Positions 22,922 through 32,479 of a stretch of 64,000 nucleotides of DNA are shown here, piece after piece (the stretch's first letter is position 1; every line of letters begins with the position of its first letter). This DNA comes from Penium margaritaceum (lineage: Eukaryota; Streptophyta; Zygnematophyceae; Desmidiales; Peniaceae). The notes beneath the pieces are model-generated. The model saw only the letters and a program-made list of their open reading frames with translations. It was not told the DNA's origin and did no database searches. The DNA is taken from positions 8,074 to 72,073 of the forward strand of contig SZWC01000822.1 of assembly GCA_023375785.1 (NCBI GenBank), given 5' to 3'. A program made the position numbers and the translations under genes.

Positions 22922-22928
22922 TATAAGG
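22922..22928 (+). promoter_or_regulatory. Possible TATA box of Co3 LTR
   Basis: TATAAGG about 110 bases before the LTR end, conserved at 27814-27820 in the other LTR. Position and sequence fit a polymerase II TATA element. No other candidate nearby is as good. Confidence 0.4.
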
Positions 22929-23036
22929 ATCTGATGTAATCTCACTATGCTAAGTAACAAAAACGTGTTTCGATTCAGATCNCACTGAGAGCTAGGCATC
23001 CTTGAGGGTGCCTCCACACCCACTAGAGCCAACAAA

Positions 23037-23051
23037 GGGTTATGGGCCCAC
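23037..23051 (+). promoter_or_regulatory. Co3 primer-binding site, half-tRNA (anticodon-arm) type
   Basis: GGGTTATGGGCCCAC begins three bases after the LTR. These 15 bases are the complement of the anticodon stem-loop of plant initiator tRNA-Met (GUGGGCCCAUAACCC, recalled from known sequences) and not of its 3' end. Drosophila copia and yeast Ty5 are known to prime from such an internally cleaved initiator tRNA. No canonical TGGTATCAGAGC is present near the LTR. Confidence 0.85.
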
Positions 23052-23101
23052 GTGCCTAGAAGGACCCTAGCTCTTCAAGTTTCACGCTACCGCCGCGCGC
23101 C

Positions 23102-26100
23102 ATGGCAACGACCGAGCAAGAAAGCATCGGCGCCGTCTCCAAGTTTGATGGAAACGGCTTCCCTTTGTGGAGGTGGCAGTTTGAGGTCTACCTCGATGAC
23201 AAGGGCCTGCTTGAGCTGGTCAACGGTGAAGAGACCGCGCCTCCGGATACCGCGACGCCGGAGGAAGTGGACAAGTACAAGAAGCGCAACAAGAAGGCGC
23301 TTGCATTGTTGGTGTTAGCGCTAGCACCGCCGCAGCGCGCACTAATTCAAGGATGCACAGAGGCCGCGGAGGCCTGGAAGAAGCTCTGCACCATCCATCA
23401 GTCCACCAACCTTGCTAACCAGCTCTTTGTCTTCAAGAGGCTCGTCACCCTCCGAGCCAACGAAGGCGACGACATCATGGAGATCCTGCAACAGATCGAG
23501 TCCCTCACTGCCGAGTGCGTAGCCACCGGATGGAAGGTCGACCCTCAGCTGCAAGCCATGATCCTCCACCTGGCCTTGCCGGACAATTGGAGTCCAATGA
23601 TCACCGTCGTAGGCGGCTCGTCCGCCGATGAGCTGAAATACCCGAAGGTGGCTGAGTACGTCCGCAACGAATGGATGCGGCGTGGTGGGAGAGAGAGCGG
23701 GGCAACATCAAGTTCCGCCTATGCCGTCCACCCTCAAGGTGGAGGGGGAGGCAAGAAGGGGAAGGGTGCTAACCAGGGCACCAAGAGAGGTGACAACAAG
23801 GGGGAGTGCTACAATTGTGGCAAACAGGGCCACTATGCACGCAACTGCCCCAACAAGAAGTCGGACCAGCCTCGGAAGGGCGGGAAGAAGGACACCCAAG
23901 CCATGATGGCCAGGGAGTCTACCGACTTGACAGATCCGGAAGTCACTGTGATCGACTCCGGATCAGGCCGCCACACACAATGCAACCGGGCGGCATTCGT
24001 CACCTATGGTGCCACCGAGCGGCGCATGACAGTGGCCAACGGCAAAACAGAGTTGGCCGCGGACGAAGGCAATTTTCGCATTGAGTCGGTGGTGAACGGT
24101 AAAGTCATTCCGTGCACCATCTACGACGTGCTCCACATGCCCAACTTTGGGGCAAATCTGCTGTCAGTGAGCCGCCTTACCGACAAGGGGCTCGAGGTGC
24201 TCTTCAACAAGAAGGAGGCCATCATCCGGAAGGAGGGAGATGGCATGGTGATTGCGCGTGGCAAGAGGGAGGAGGACCTCTACCTTCTTTGCACCAAGGC
24301 CCTTGCCGATGCGGTAAGGACTGACGCCGTCAACCTCGTGACGAAGGATGAAGGAAATCTGGACCTGTGGCACCGTCGCCTATGTCACATTGCTCCCTCA
24401 ACTGTGAGGGACATGGCAAAGAAGGAAGTGGTGCGGGGCCTTGAGGTCAAGGGCCTGGATGCAGCCAAGAATGCCGTGTGCGAGCCATGCGTGGTGGACA
24501 AGGCGACACGGCAGCCGTTTGATGGCAAAGGGACGCGTGCATCGGCGAAGTTGGAGGTGGTGCACACAGATGTGTGTGGACCGTTCGAGCCCTCCATTGG
24601 TGGGGCGCGCTACTTCGTCACCTTCATCGACGACCATAGCCGCAAGCTCTACCTCTACATCATCAAGAGGAAGAGCGATGTCTTGTCATGCATGCAGGAT
24701 TTCGTGGCGGCTGTGGAGCGGCAAACGGAGTTGAAGGTGAAGGCGTTCCGGAGCGACAACACTGGCGAGTACGAGGGCTGCTCGGCATGGATGAAGAGAA
24801 AGGGGATCGCGTGGCAGAAAACTACGCCACATTCTCCGCAGCAGAACGGCGTCGCCGAGAGGGCGAACCGCACCATCCTCAACATGTTCCGGTCCATGTT
24901 GAGCGATGCCGGCCTCGCGCAGCGGTACTGGGGCGAGGCGGCACGGACAGCGGCGTACATCATGAACCTGACGCCGATGAAGCCGCTAAAGGACGCGGAG
25001 TCCAAGGTGTGGAAGACGCCACAAGAAGTGTGGAGCAGGAGGAAGCCAACTGTGGCACACCTCCGCACTTTTGGTTGTGTTGCACATGCTGTTGTGCAGG
25101 CACGGGAGGGGCGGGGCAAGCTGGACCCGCGGACTCGCCGGTGCATCTTCGTCGGGTACGAGAGCGGGAGCAAGGCGTATCGGCTCTTCGACCTGTGGAG
25201 GCAGCAGATCGTGAAGAGTCACGATGTCACGTTCGACGAGGATAGCCGTTGGACGGACAAGGACGCGGGTCTCTCCAAGCGTGGGGAGTGGCTGCCACTC
25301 CTCGAGGGGGAGACGCCGGAGGACGCAAAAGAGGGTGACGTCCAAGCGGCTCCAACCGGCGATAACCATCCGAGGGATGGGGGAGCGGCTGATTTGCATT
25401 CAGCCGAGTCGGACGATGAGTCCGAAGCGCCGGCAGCAGTGGAGGAGAACGAGGAGGCGGGGAGTGAGCCCGCATCTCCACAGTCCCCAAGAGAGGGGGA
25501 GCAGGTCAGCGGTGCAAGTGGCACCGCGAGAGGGCAGCAGCAGCAACAGCAGCGGCAGCAGCAGCAGCAGCCTCAACAGCAGCAGCCCCAGAGAAGCGGA
25601 CGCACAAGAAGGACGGCAAAACGGTACGATGCCGTGCAGGGAACCTGGACTGGGTTTGCTCGAGCGTTCTTTGCGAAAGAGGAGCCTGAGACCGTCATGG
25701 AGGCGTTGCAGCAGAAGGATGGGGCTGAGTGGAAGGGAGCCATAAAATCTGAGCTCGCCTCCCACGAAGAGAACGGCACTTGGTTGCTGATTGACAGACC
25801 GGAGAGTGCAAAAATCATCGGCTCGAAGTGGATCTTCAAGAAGAAGCTCACCAAGGAGGGGAAGGTGGAGCGGTACAAGGCGCGGCTGGTGGCGAAGGGG
25901 TACGCCGAGCGAAAAGGTGAATACTACGTCGAAACCTTTGCGCCGGTGGCGAAGTTCGCCCCCATTCGCTCCATCCTCTCAGTGGCGGCGACGCACGACT
26001 ATGAGGTCCACCAAATGGATGTAAAAACCGCATTCCTCAATGGCGACCTGGACAAGGAGGTCTACATGGAGGTGCCGGAGGGGGTGGACGCGCCGCCGGG

Positions 26101-27250
26101 GAAGGTGTGCCGGCTTCGCAAGGCGCTCTACGGATTGAAGCAAGTGCCACTCATGTGGTACCTGAAAATGGACGGCTTCATGGCCGAGCTTGGCTTCAAG
26201 CGCTGCGAGGCGGATCACAACGTGTACGTGCAAAAGAAGCCGGGGTTGCACCAGATTGTGGTCCTCTACGTGGATGACCTCATCCTCGTGTCATCGGACA
26301 TGGAGGAGTTGGTGAACCTGAAGCGGCAGCTGGGCGGTCGGTTCAAAATGACCGACATGGGCGAGCTCGAGTACTACCTCGGCGTCGCCATCAAGAGGGA
26401 CCGCAAAGCACGCACCCTTGAGATGGGGCAGGCAAAGCACGTGCGAGAGGTGCTCCGTCGCTACAACATGGAGGAGTGCAACCCCATCGGCACACCCATG
26501 ACCACCACATGTGAGTTGAGCTCGAGCATGGGCCCGAGCACGGACGAGGAGAAGGAGGAGATGGCAGGTGTGCCATACCAGTCCGCAGTGGGGAGCATCA
26601 TGTACGCCATGGTGGCAACGCGGCCCGACCTGGCCTTTGCGGAGGGCCAAGTGAGCCGCTACGTTGCTGACCCCGGGCCGTTGCATTGGCAACTGGTGAA
26701 GCGGATCCTCCGCTATCTCAAGGCGACAAAACAGTCGCGGCTAGTGTTTGGAGGGGGAGCGCGTGATGACTCCCTTGAGTTGGTCGGCTACTCGGATGCC
26801 GACTGGGCTGGTGATGTGGATGACAGAAAATCAACGTCGGGGTACGTGTTTGTTCTTGGTGGTGCAACAGTTTCATGGGCAAGCAGGAAGCAGGACTGCG
26901 TGGCGCTGTCCAGCACCGAAGCGGAGTACATCGCGCTCGCGGAAGCCGCAAAGGAGGCGGTGTGGCTACGTCGGCTGTTGAAGGAGATCGGCATGCCCCA
27001 AAGAAAGCCGACGGTGCTCAACGTTGACAACATGAGTGCCATCAGCCTGACCCAGAACCCGGTGCTGCACAGGAGGACCAAGCACATCGAGATCCGGCAT
27101 CACTACGCGAGGGACTTGGTGGCGAAGGGAGATGCGGCTATTGTGCATTGTGGCACTAAGCGCATGCTCGCCGATGCCATGACCAAGGCACAGCCCAAGG
27201 ACAGGCACGACGCAAGCTGCATGGAGCTCGGTCTGCGCTGTGAAGCTTAA
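23102..27250 (+). CDS. Co3 Gag-Pol polyprotein, 1382 residues
   Basis: A single open frame from ATG in a strong context (GCCATGG) to TAA, so Gag and Pol are one product, as in many plant copia elements. Domains in order: Gag (about 1-230, with KFDGNGFPLWRWQFEVY at the start); CCHC zinc knuckle C236-C250 (CYNCGKQGHYARNC); aspartyl protease at D285 (IDSGSGRH); GAG-pre-integrase HHCC with H424 and C460/C463; integrase core with D490, D552 and E586; a Gln-rich linker near residues 815-835; RT with YVDD at 1056-1059; and RNase H with SDADWAG (1231 on) and SSTEAEY. It would be cut by its own protease in the particle to give capsid, integrase and RT/RNase H. The frame looks whole and family assignment is certain. 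Confidence 0.97.
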   Translation: MATTEQESIGAVSKFDGNGFPLWRWQFEVYLDDKGLLELVNGEETAPPDTATPEEVDKYKKRNKKALALLVLALAPPQRALIQGCTEAAEAWKKLCTIHQSTNLANQLFVFKRLVTLRANEGDDIMEILQQIESLTAECVATGWKVDPQLQAMILHLALPDNWSPMITVVGGSSADELKYPKVAEYVRNEWMRRGGRESGATSSSAYAVHPQGGGGGKKGKGANQGTKRGDNKGECYNCGKQGHYARNCPNKKSDQPRKGGKKDTQAMMARESTDLTDPEVTVIDSGSGRHTQCNRAAFVTYGATERRMTVANGKTELAADEGNFRIESVVNGKVIPCTIYDVLHMPNFGANLLSVSRLTDKGLEVLFNKKEAIIRKEGDGMVIARGKREEDLYLLCTKALADAVRTDAVNLVTKDEGNLDLWHRRLCHIAPSTVRDMAKKEVVRGLEVKGLDAAKNAVCEPCVVDKATRQPFDGKGTRASAKLEVVHTDVCGPFEPSIGGARYFVTFIDDHSRKLYLYIIKRKSDVLSCMQDFVAAVERQTELKVKAFRSDNTGEYEGCSAWMKRKGIAWQKTTPHSPQQNGVAERANRTILNMFRSMLSDAGLAQRYWGEAARTAAYIMNLTPMKPLKDAESKVWKTPQEVWSRRKPTVAHLRTFGCVAHAVVQAREGRGKLDPRTRRCIFVGYESGSKAYRLFDLWRQQIVKSHDVTFDEDSRWTDKDAGLSKRGEWLPLLEGETPEDAKEGDVQAAPTGDNHPRDGGAADLHSAESDDESEAPAAVEENEEAGSEPASPQSPREGEQVSGASGTARGQQQQQQRQQQQQPQQQQPQRSGRTRRTAKRYDAVQGTWTGFARAFFAKEEPETVMEALQQKDGAEWKGAIKSELASHEENGTWLLIDRPESAKIIGSKWIFKKKLTKEGKVERYKARLVAKGYAERKGEYYVETFAPVAKFAPIRSILSVAATHDYEVHQMDVKTAFLNGDLDKEVYMEVPEGVDAPPGKVCRLRKALYGLKQVPLMWYLKMDGFMAELGFKRCEADHNVYVQKKPGLHQIVVLYVDDLILVSSDMEELVNLKRQLGGRFKMTDMGELEYYLGVAIKRDRKARTLEMGQAKHVREVLRRYNMEECNPIGTPMTTTCELSSSMGPSTDEEKEEMAGVPYQSAVGSIMYAMVATRPDLAFAEGQVSRYVADPGPLHWQLVKRILRYLKATKQSRLVFGGGARDDSLELVGYSDADWAGDVDDRKSTSGYVFVLGGATVSWASRKQDCVALSSTEAEYIALAEAAKEAVWLRRLLKEIGMPQRKPTVLNVDNMSAISLTQNPVLHRRTKHIEIRHHYARDLVAKGDAAIVHCGTKRMLADAMTKAQPKDRHDASCMELGLRCEA

Positions 27251-27289
27251 AATGCTATAGGTTCCAAGGACAGGGCATCAAGGCTGCGG

Positions 27290-27302
27290 TGCAAGGGGGA
27301 GA
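27290..27302 (+). promoter_or_regulatory. Co3 polypurine tract
   Basis: GCAAGGGGGAGA-type purine run directly before the 3' LTR start at 27304. Confidence 0.8.
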
Positions 27303-27303
27303 T

Positions 27304-28026
27304 TGTTGACATGGTGTGCCCCTTGCCATGAGTGCCGTTGATCGTACTCCCTGGTTCGACCACTGAGGAGTGGTTGAACACCTGATCTGATTTTAGATTT
27401 GGATTCCTTGGATTTGTCCATGCAAGATAGAGCTTTGAATCGCTCGATTTGAGTGAGTATTCAGAAAGTTAGCCTAGCCCGAAAAACGGGTGTTGGGTGG
27501 GTGGAATCTGGTACCCGCCATAGGTGGCGGGATATTCCACCACCAGGGATTCGAGTTCATTCCTAATGGCCTCCAAATGCACCAGGGGCATGAATGAGGT
27601 GACCATAAGGACCTCCTTGACCAGGATGAACTTCTCCTTGACTTCTGGGCGAGGAAAGGCGCTTCGACGGGTCATCGTCGAAGCGCCTCCCGTTGCCTTA
27701 AGTGCAAGGCCAGGTGGGCGGCTCCACCAAGGGTTACTTCGACGGCCCTAGCACGGGCTCTACTGCTCCGTTTTGGGCGTGCTTGGATACATTGGAAAGC
27801 TTAGATCACACGCTATAAGGATCTGATGTAATCTCACTGCTAAGTAACAAAAACGTGTTTCGATTCAGATCTACTGAATGCGACGTGTTCTGTCCACTCC
27901 TATCCGTGATCCTTGTGCTCCACACTCTTCACCAAAGGTGTCCATTGGCTGCCCAAAACTTTGGTAGCGTGCATCACTGAGAGCTAGGCATCCTTGAGGG
28001 TGCCTCCACACCCACTAGAGCCAACA
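27304..28026 (+). repeat. Co3 3' LTR
   Basis: 723 bp, TGTTGACATGG...AGCCAACA, the complete version of the LTR. It is followed by the GCACG duplication, after which the Gy2 LTR resumes. Confidence 0.96.
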
Positions 28027-28031
28027 GCACG

Positions 28032-28849
28032 ACCCTCTCCTAGCAGCAAGGCCGCTGCTAGTAACCGAGGTTCCCGCCATGCGACTCTCCCGACGGCGTT
28101 TGCATTAAGGTACGCTGCGGAAGACTTGTAGGACCACATGGACATGTGCAAGGCGATGCTTGGAGAACAAGGAGATTTGGCCAAGGAAATAATCCTTAGA
28201 CTTGATAGATCAGTACAGGGCAATGTACAAAGTCTCTGGGTAAGATTGGCATGCCTAGAACAACCCCTAGACTTCCTTATGTACAAGCCCCTATGAGCTA
28301 GCCGAAAGCTACTCAGCGCCGTGAAGTCCCCTATCAAGGTGCACTCATGCTAGTAAAACATGCATCATGTAGTACGCGCTACGAGATTTCCAAGGCACCA
28401 AAGAATGCCTCAATCTGTGAAGAAACGGGTAAGTTATGGCCGTTTGAGTGCTCCATGCGTGACGGCCGCTTGCAGCACCGCCAGCGGGGGTCACGGCCGC
28501 CCGAAGCGCCCTTGCTTGCGAATGCAGCTCCAACCGCCATCCCGAAGCACCCATTGACTCCAATGAACCTTGCCTCATTTGCTAAGCATCCATCCAGGAG
28601 CGTTTTGGCTGCAGTGGGCGAGAAAGTCGCTCCGCCGTGCTCGGGGTCGAACCGGTACGTCTCCTGTTTTCTGGAGGTGCGCCTCCCACCTTTGCACGGC
28701 CGTATCTTTCTCGTCCCTGCACCAAATGACCCGGTTCTTGGGTCTATTCTGTACGGTTTTTCACGTAGAATAAAATAAGATCATCAAATTATGCACCTGA
28801 CCTCATCATGATGACGAAATCACCGTCTCGACCGGCGGCTCCCATAACA
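28032..28849 (-). repeat. Gy2 5' LTR, outer part
   Basis: 818 bp continuing the Gy2 LTR from the point where Co3 entered. It ends CCCATAACA and is followed by the CGACA duplication (28850-28854). It aligns with 16863-17676. Confidence 0.93.
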
Positions 28850-28854
28850 CGACA

Positions 28855-29560
28855 CGTGTTGAGGTCTGCACGCGTCTCTCTAGAGCCTCTTCCCTAGGTG
28901 TGAGAAGTGCTCAGCTCCATCGATGGACCTCCAAAACAGTCACGTTGCTGGTGGTCACTGCCTCTTTAGGTACTGCGCGCGCTCGTCTTGTGCCAGATCT
29001 GACTGTGGCATTGCACTCGGAGTGTCATGTCTCGTCCAAGGTCCGAGTTTCAGATTTTTCGGACATAGTTGTGGTTGGGGTGATTCCGACCTACGCACTA
29101 ACCGGGTTTAGGTGGTCATAACTCCTTGCTGCTGTTTTTCTTGATGATTCTGACCGCACAATTGCGTTCGCAATGGGTACTTTGGTGTGGTCCAGTTCTC
29201 AGGAAAAATGGATGACGTCCTAGTTTGGGGCTGTCAGCTGCCTTGCATGGCTCAGCGAGAAAACTTAGCTTGCGAGAAAATAGAGAATTGCCTGATTGGT
29301 TGGTAGCTTGAGTAACAAGCTCTACAGAGCTAAGCTGAGCCTAGTTTGAGGGGTCTCCTTTTTCCATTCATTCTCAGTTGCTTATCACACATTTCTCAGT
29401 TATGTGTGCCTTTCTGGCGCTAACTCCTTAGCGCGCAGTTTTCTTCTCACAATTCTCAGAGTAGCTATAGGGGGCAACAGTGCAAAGCAACGATTGTGGG
29501 GCCATGCCTACTCCAACCATGATGCAGCCCCAACCAGCCGCTCAAGAGTTGTTTCCAGCT
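28855..29560 (+). repeat. Co2 5' LTR, inner part
   Basis: 706 bp aligning with 36620-37325. Shared words in order include GGTGGTCATAACTCCTTGCTG, CCTGATTGGTTGGT and TCTCAGTTATGT. It ends TTTCCAGC next to the primer site. Confidence 0.9.
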
Positions 29561-29572
29561 TGGTATTAAAGC
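29561..29572 (+). promoter_or_regulatory. Co2 primer-binding site
   Basis: TGGTATTAAAGC at the LTR edge, a decayed form of the initiator tRNA-Met site. It resembles the Co1-a site TGGTATTAGAGC. Confidence 0.65.
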
Positions 29573-31150
29573 TAGAGCACAGTAGAAGAAGCAAATCTGA
29601 GCACTAGTGAGGCGTACAGGTCCCACTCTACGTCGGCAGTCCCATAAACGTGCCTCTTCAAGGGAAACTCTGCTGGATTTTTCCTGGCAGAGTTAGCCTG
29701 CCAGGTGGCATGGTCAAAACACTCCCAACATGGGGAAAATGCTGTAGAAAATTTTCTGGCAGCAGTGATCCCACGACAACTGTAGTATTGGTGAACTCAC
29801 AGTCAATGAACAAATTAGTGACGTCGTGATGGCACCGATGCACGGAGCAACGGTGCTAGACAAGGGATGTCCCTTGTCTCCCTGCCTTTCCCCCTTTCCC
29901 TTAATGCTACTGCCATGGCAGCAGCAGCACCTCTCACTTTAGCAGTCGCGATAGTAGCAGCAGTAGCGCAACCGCGGCTGCCGCAGCAGCCAGCCACAGC
30001 AGTCAAAGCAATAGTTGCGGTTGCAGAAGAGTCACGGCCGCAGTAGCACCAGAAGTACAACCACGGCTGCTACAGAAACCACAACAGCCGCAGCAGCTGT
30101 AGTAGCCGTAGCAACTGCAACAGCCACAACAACAGCAACAATCATAAAAGCCATAGCAGCCGTAGTAGCCATGGCAGCCACAACAGCCGCAACAGTCGTA
30201 GTAGCCGTAGCTACCGTGGTAGCCGCGCAGCCGCAGTGGCCGCAGGAGCCCCGACAAGCCGCAGCAGCCGCAGCAGCTACAACAGCTGTAGCGGCCACAA
30301 CAACTATAGCAGCTGCAGTAGCCGCATTAGTTGTAGCAGCCGCAGCACCCACAGATACAGGCACAGCAGCAACAGTGGTCGCAGCACTTGTAGTAAGAAT
30401 ACTAGTAGCGAGGCAACCACAAGGACATCACCATCCTGCTATTGGCATTAGCAACAAAAAACTGCTGCTAATGTCAACAACAGCAAACCAACCTCATTGC
30501 TCACATTGTTATTGACATCAGCAATAAGGAAGAGAGGAAAAAAAAAAAACAAAAGAAGCAGGAACCATGACTGAAAGCCCCGATGGGGAGAGGTCCTCCT
30601 TTGTTGGAGAACCCACCGTCCCTCCATTCCTACATCAGCTACAATAGCTGCAACAATAGCAACAATAACAGCAACAGCTGCTAAAACAGTAGCAATAACC
30701 GTCGCTACAGTTGCAATATCAACAACCGCAATAGCAAATGCAACTACAACAGTCGTAGCGACTTCAATTGTAGCAGCAGTAGTAGTAGTAGCAGTAGCCG
30801 CATTAGCAAATGTGATTACAAGAGCAGCGGCAGCTACTACCGCTGCTGCAGCAGTAGTAGCATCAGCAATAGCTGTAGCAGGAGCAGTAGCCACAGTAGT
30901 AGCAGCAACAACAACAACCCGCAGGCTTTGTCGCAGGCCACACTGGCTTGCCAGACCCTCTGGCCGCCATTCACCAATAGCTTGCAGCGTTGACATAGAA
31001 GCTTGCAATGTTATAGCCACCAACAACGCAGAGCCACACTAGCATCCCACCGTCCTTCCTTCCACCCGGGCATGCTAGTCCAGATGCCTTTCCCACCTCG
31101 CACTACTTAACGCAGCAACACACCTAGCGCCAACGTCAGACTGTGTCTCC
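29573..31150 (+). repeat. Co2 long leader, degenerate trinucleotide tract
   Basis: About 1.6 kb between primer site and gag. From about 29910 to 30930 it is an imperfect array of GCA/GTA/ACA/GCC-type triplets. This yields Ala/Thr/Val-rich open frames on both strands (for example 166 codons forward at 30015 and 192 codons reverse at 31026), which are composition effects and not genes. An A-run with flanking purines lies at about 30536-30556. Confidence 0.65.
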
Positions 31151-32100
31151 AGTCCTCGACCCCACTGTGGATGCCAGCCGCATGCCAGAGGAATTTTAGT
31201 CCCTGCCCCGGCAACTCCATGCCAACGAGCAGTTGCGGAGCTGGGAGCTCAGCTTTCGTATGTGGGCACAAGGCGAGGGCCTGTAGCCATACTACATTCT
31301 GCTCTACGACTCCATCTAGGCCGACCAGGTGTATGATGCTGGTCGCACCGTGCGTGCCCTCGTCCCCGTTGCCTTTCTAGATGCACGCCTCCCTCTTGAG
31401 CTCTTCTTCGGTGACTTCACTACTGGCGGGACTCCAGACTTTGCCACTTTATGGCACGTTCTCACTCGCCCACATCGTCTCTCCAGTGAAGTGGAGATCA
31501 ACTACCTGCTTTGGGAGTTCAACTCCCTCCACTTGGGGGAGAGGGATTAAGTCACCTCCAACTAGTAGTGGGCGGAGGACATTCTCCGCCTCCTGGACGA
31601 CGCCGCTCCACCCCCTCTCTTCGTGCTCCTTACCATCAAGCAAGTGGCCAATGACATCTTTACTGAAGTTTTTGTCTACTACTCCCAGGACGTCTTCACC
31701 ACGATGGCAGCCCGGGGTACTCTAATTTCCTGGACATACGAGTTGTTCCTCAAGATTGAGGAGGCTCCTCTCGAGTCGCGCATCCAACACACAGAGGGCC
31801 TTGCTTCCCTTGTAGTTGCCTTTATAGCTATTGCCGCTCCCACTGCAGTTGCGTCCACTGGCTCCTCACCACCAAGGAAGAAGAAGCGCAAGGTCAAGAA
31901 GGGCAAGGGCCAATAGTAGCAGCCGACCGGGTTGAGTAGTGGCGGCTCGGTCTGCCACAACTATGGTCAGCATGGGCACGGATGGTACATGTGCCCACTC
32001 CTAATGGATGAGGCGTGCGTCATTGCCAACATGCAACACTAGCGTGAGCGCTGTCTTGCCACTGCTACCATTGCTATCGCCGCCCGTGGTGCCTACTCCT
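31150..32100 (+). pseudogene. Co2 gag region (fossil)
   Basis: Plus-strand frames show a gag-like segment (PLELFFGDFTTGG, then SSEVEINYLLWEFNSL near 31480, then LFVLLTIKQVANDIF near 31630). A zinc-knuckle-like VCHNYGQHGHGWYMC follows at about 31945-31995, after a KKKRKVKKGKG basic stretch. It is broken. Confidence 0.65.
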
Positions 32101-32479
32101 CGTTCGGCAGCTCCACTCCTCCAACATCTGTAGTGGTCCTGCCGTCACCGGTCCAACAACGGCACGATCTGCAGCACTCGACGTCCCCCCTTCCATCGCC
32201 AGTGTATCCCTCTTCCCTTCCGGGCTCCAACACTGCCATATCATATTCAGTCTACACATCCGGGCCCTCCACTCGTGAGTGCTAGTTGGAACACTTCATT
32301 GCGCTCCAGCTTGGCCTGCCTCGTCCTCCCTCGCAGGGAAGTGCAAGTTGAGTCACCTCATGTTCACTGCCCTGTCTTGTTTGACTGAGTCCGAGCTACC
32401 CTCATGTCATGATTCCACGTCTGACCCATCGTCTCCTACACCTCATGTAGTGTGTTTGTGTCTCTTGCTTGCTGTCTTG

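Larger units (their letters stand above)
22412..23034 (+). repeat. Co3 5' LTR
   Basis: 623 bp as assembled. It is near-identical to 27304-28026 except that bases matching 27872-27974 are missing at the N (22982). The expected true length is about 725 bp. Confidence 0.96.
22412..28026 (+). mobile_element. Co3: young Ty1/copia element, looks whole
   Basis: A 5615-bp plus-strand element with ends TGTTGACATGG...AGCCAACA and an exact duplication GCACG (22407-22411, 28027-28031). Parts: 5' LTR 22412-23034, half-tRNA primer site 23037-23051, a single uninterrupted Gag-Pol frame 23102-27250, polypurine tract 27290-27302 and 3' LTR 27304-28026. By eye the LTRs show about 15 substitutions and one 2-base indel over roughly 620 aligned bases (about 2.4%), so this is the youngest insertion in the window. 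Its coding region looks whole. The 5' LTR carries an N at 22982 that replaces about 103 bases present in the 3' LTR. Confidence 0.97.
16757..28849 (-). mobile_element. Gy2: Ty3/gypsy chromovirus inserted in the Co2 LTR
   Basis: Minus-strand chromovirus with LTR ends TGTGAACC...CATAACA and an exact CGACA duplication (16752-16756, 28850-28854). Its own sequence is 16757-22411 and 28032-28849 once Co3 and the second copy of the Co3 target duplication are set aside. Minus-strand order: 5' LTR, primer site, gag, protease, RT, RNase H, integrase, chromodomain, polypurine tract, 3' LTR. The LTRs are 920 and 924 bp and differ by about 7% over the first 250 bases. The coding region is readable over long stretches but is broken by several changes (fewer than about ten evident). 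It is younger than Co2 and older than Co3. Confidence 0.93.

Noticed and set aside
30015-31026. Long alanine/threonine-rich frames on both strands
   Set aside because: They arise from the degenerate triplet tract in the Co2 leader; several frames on both strands are open at once and none has a domain.
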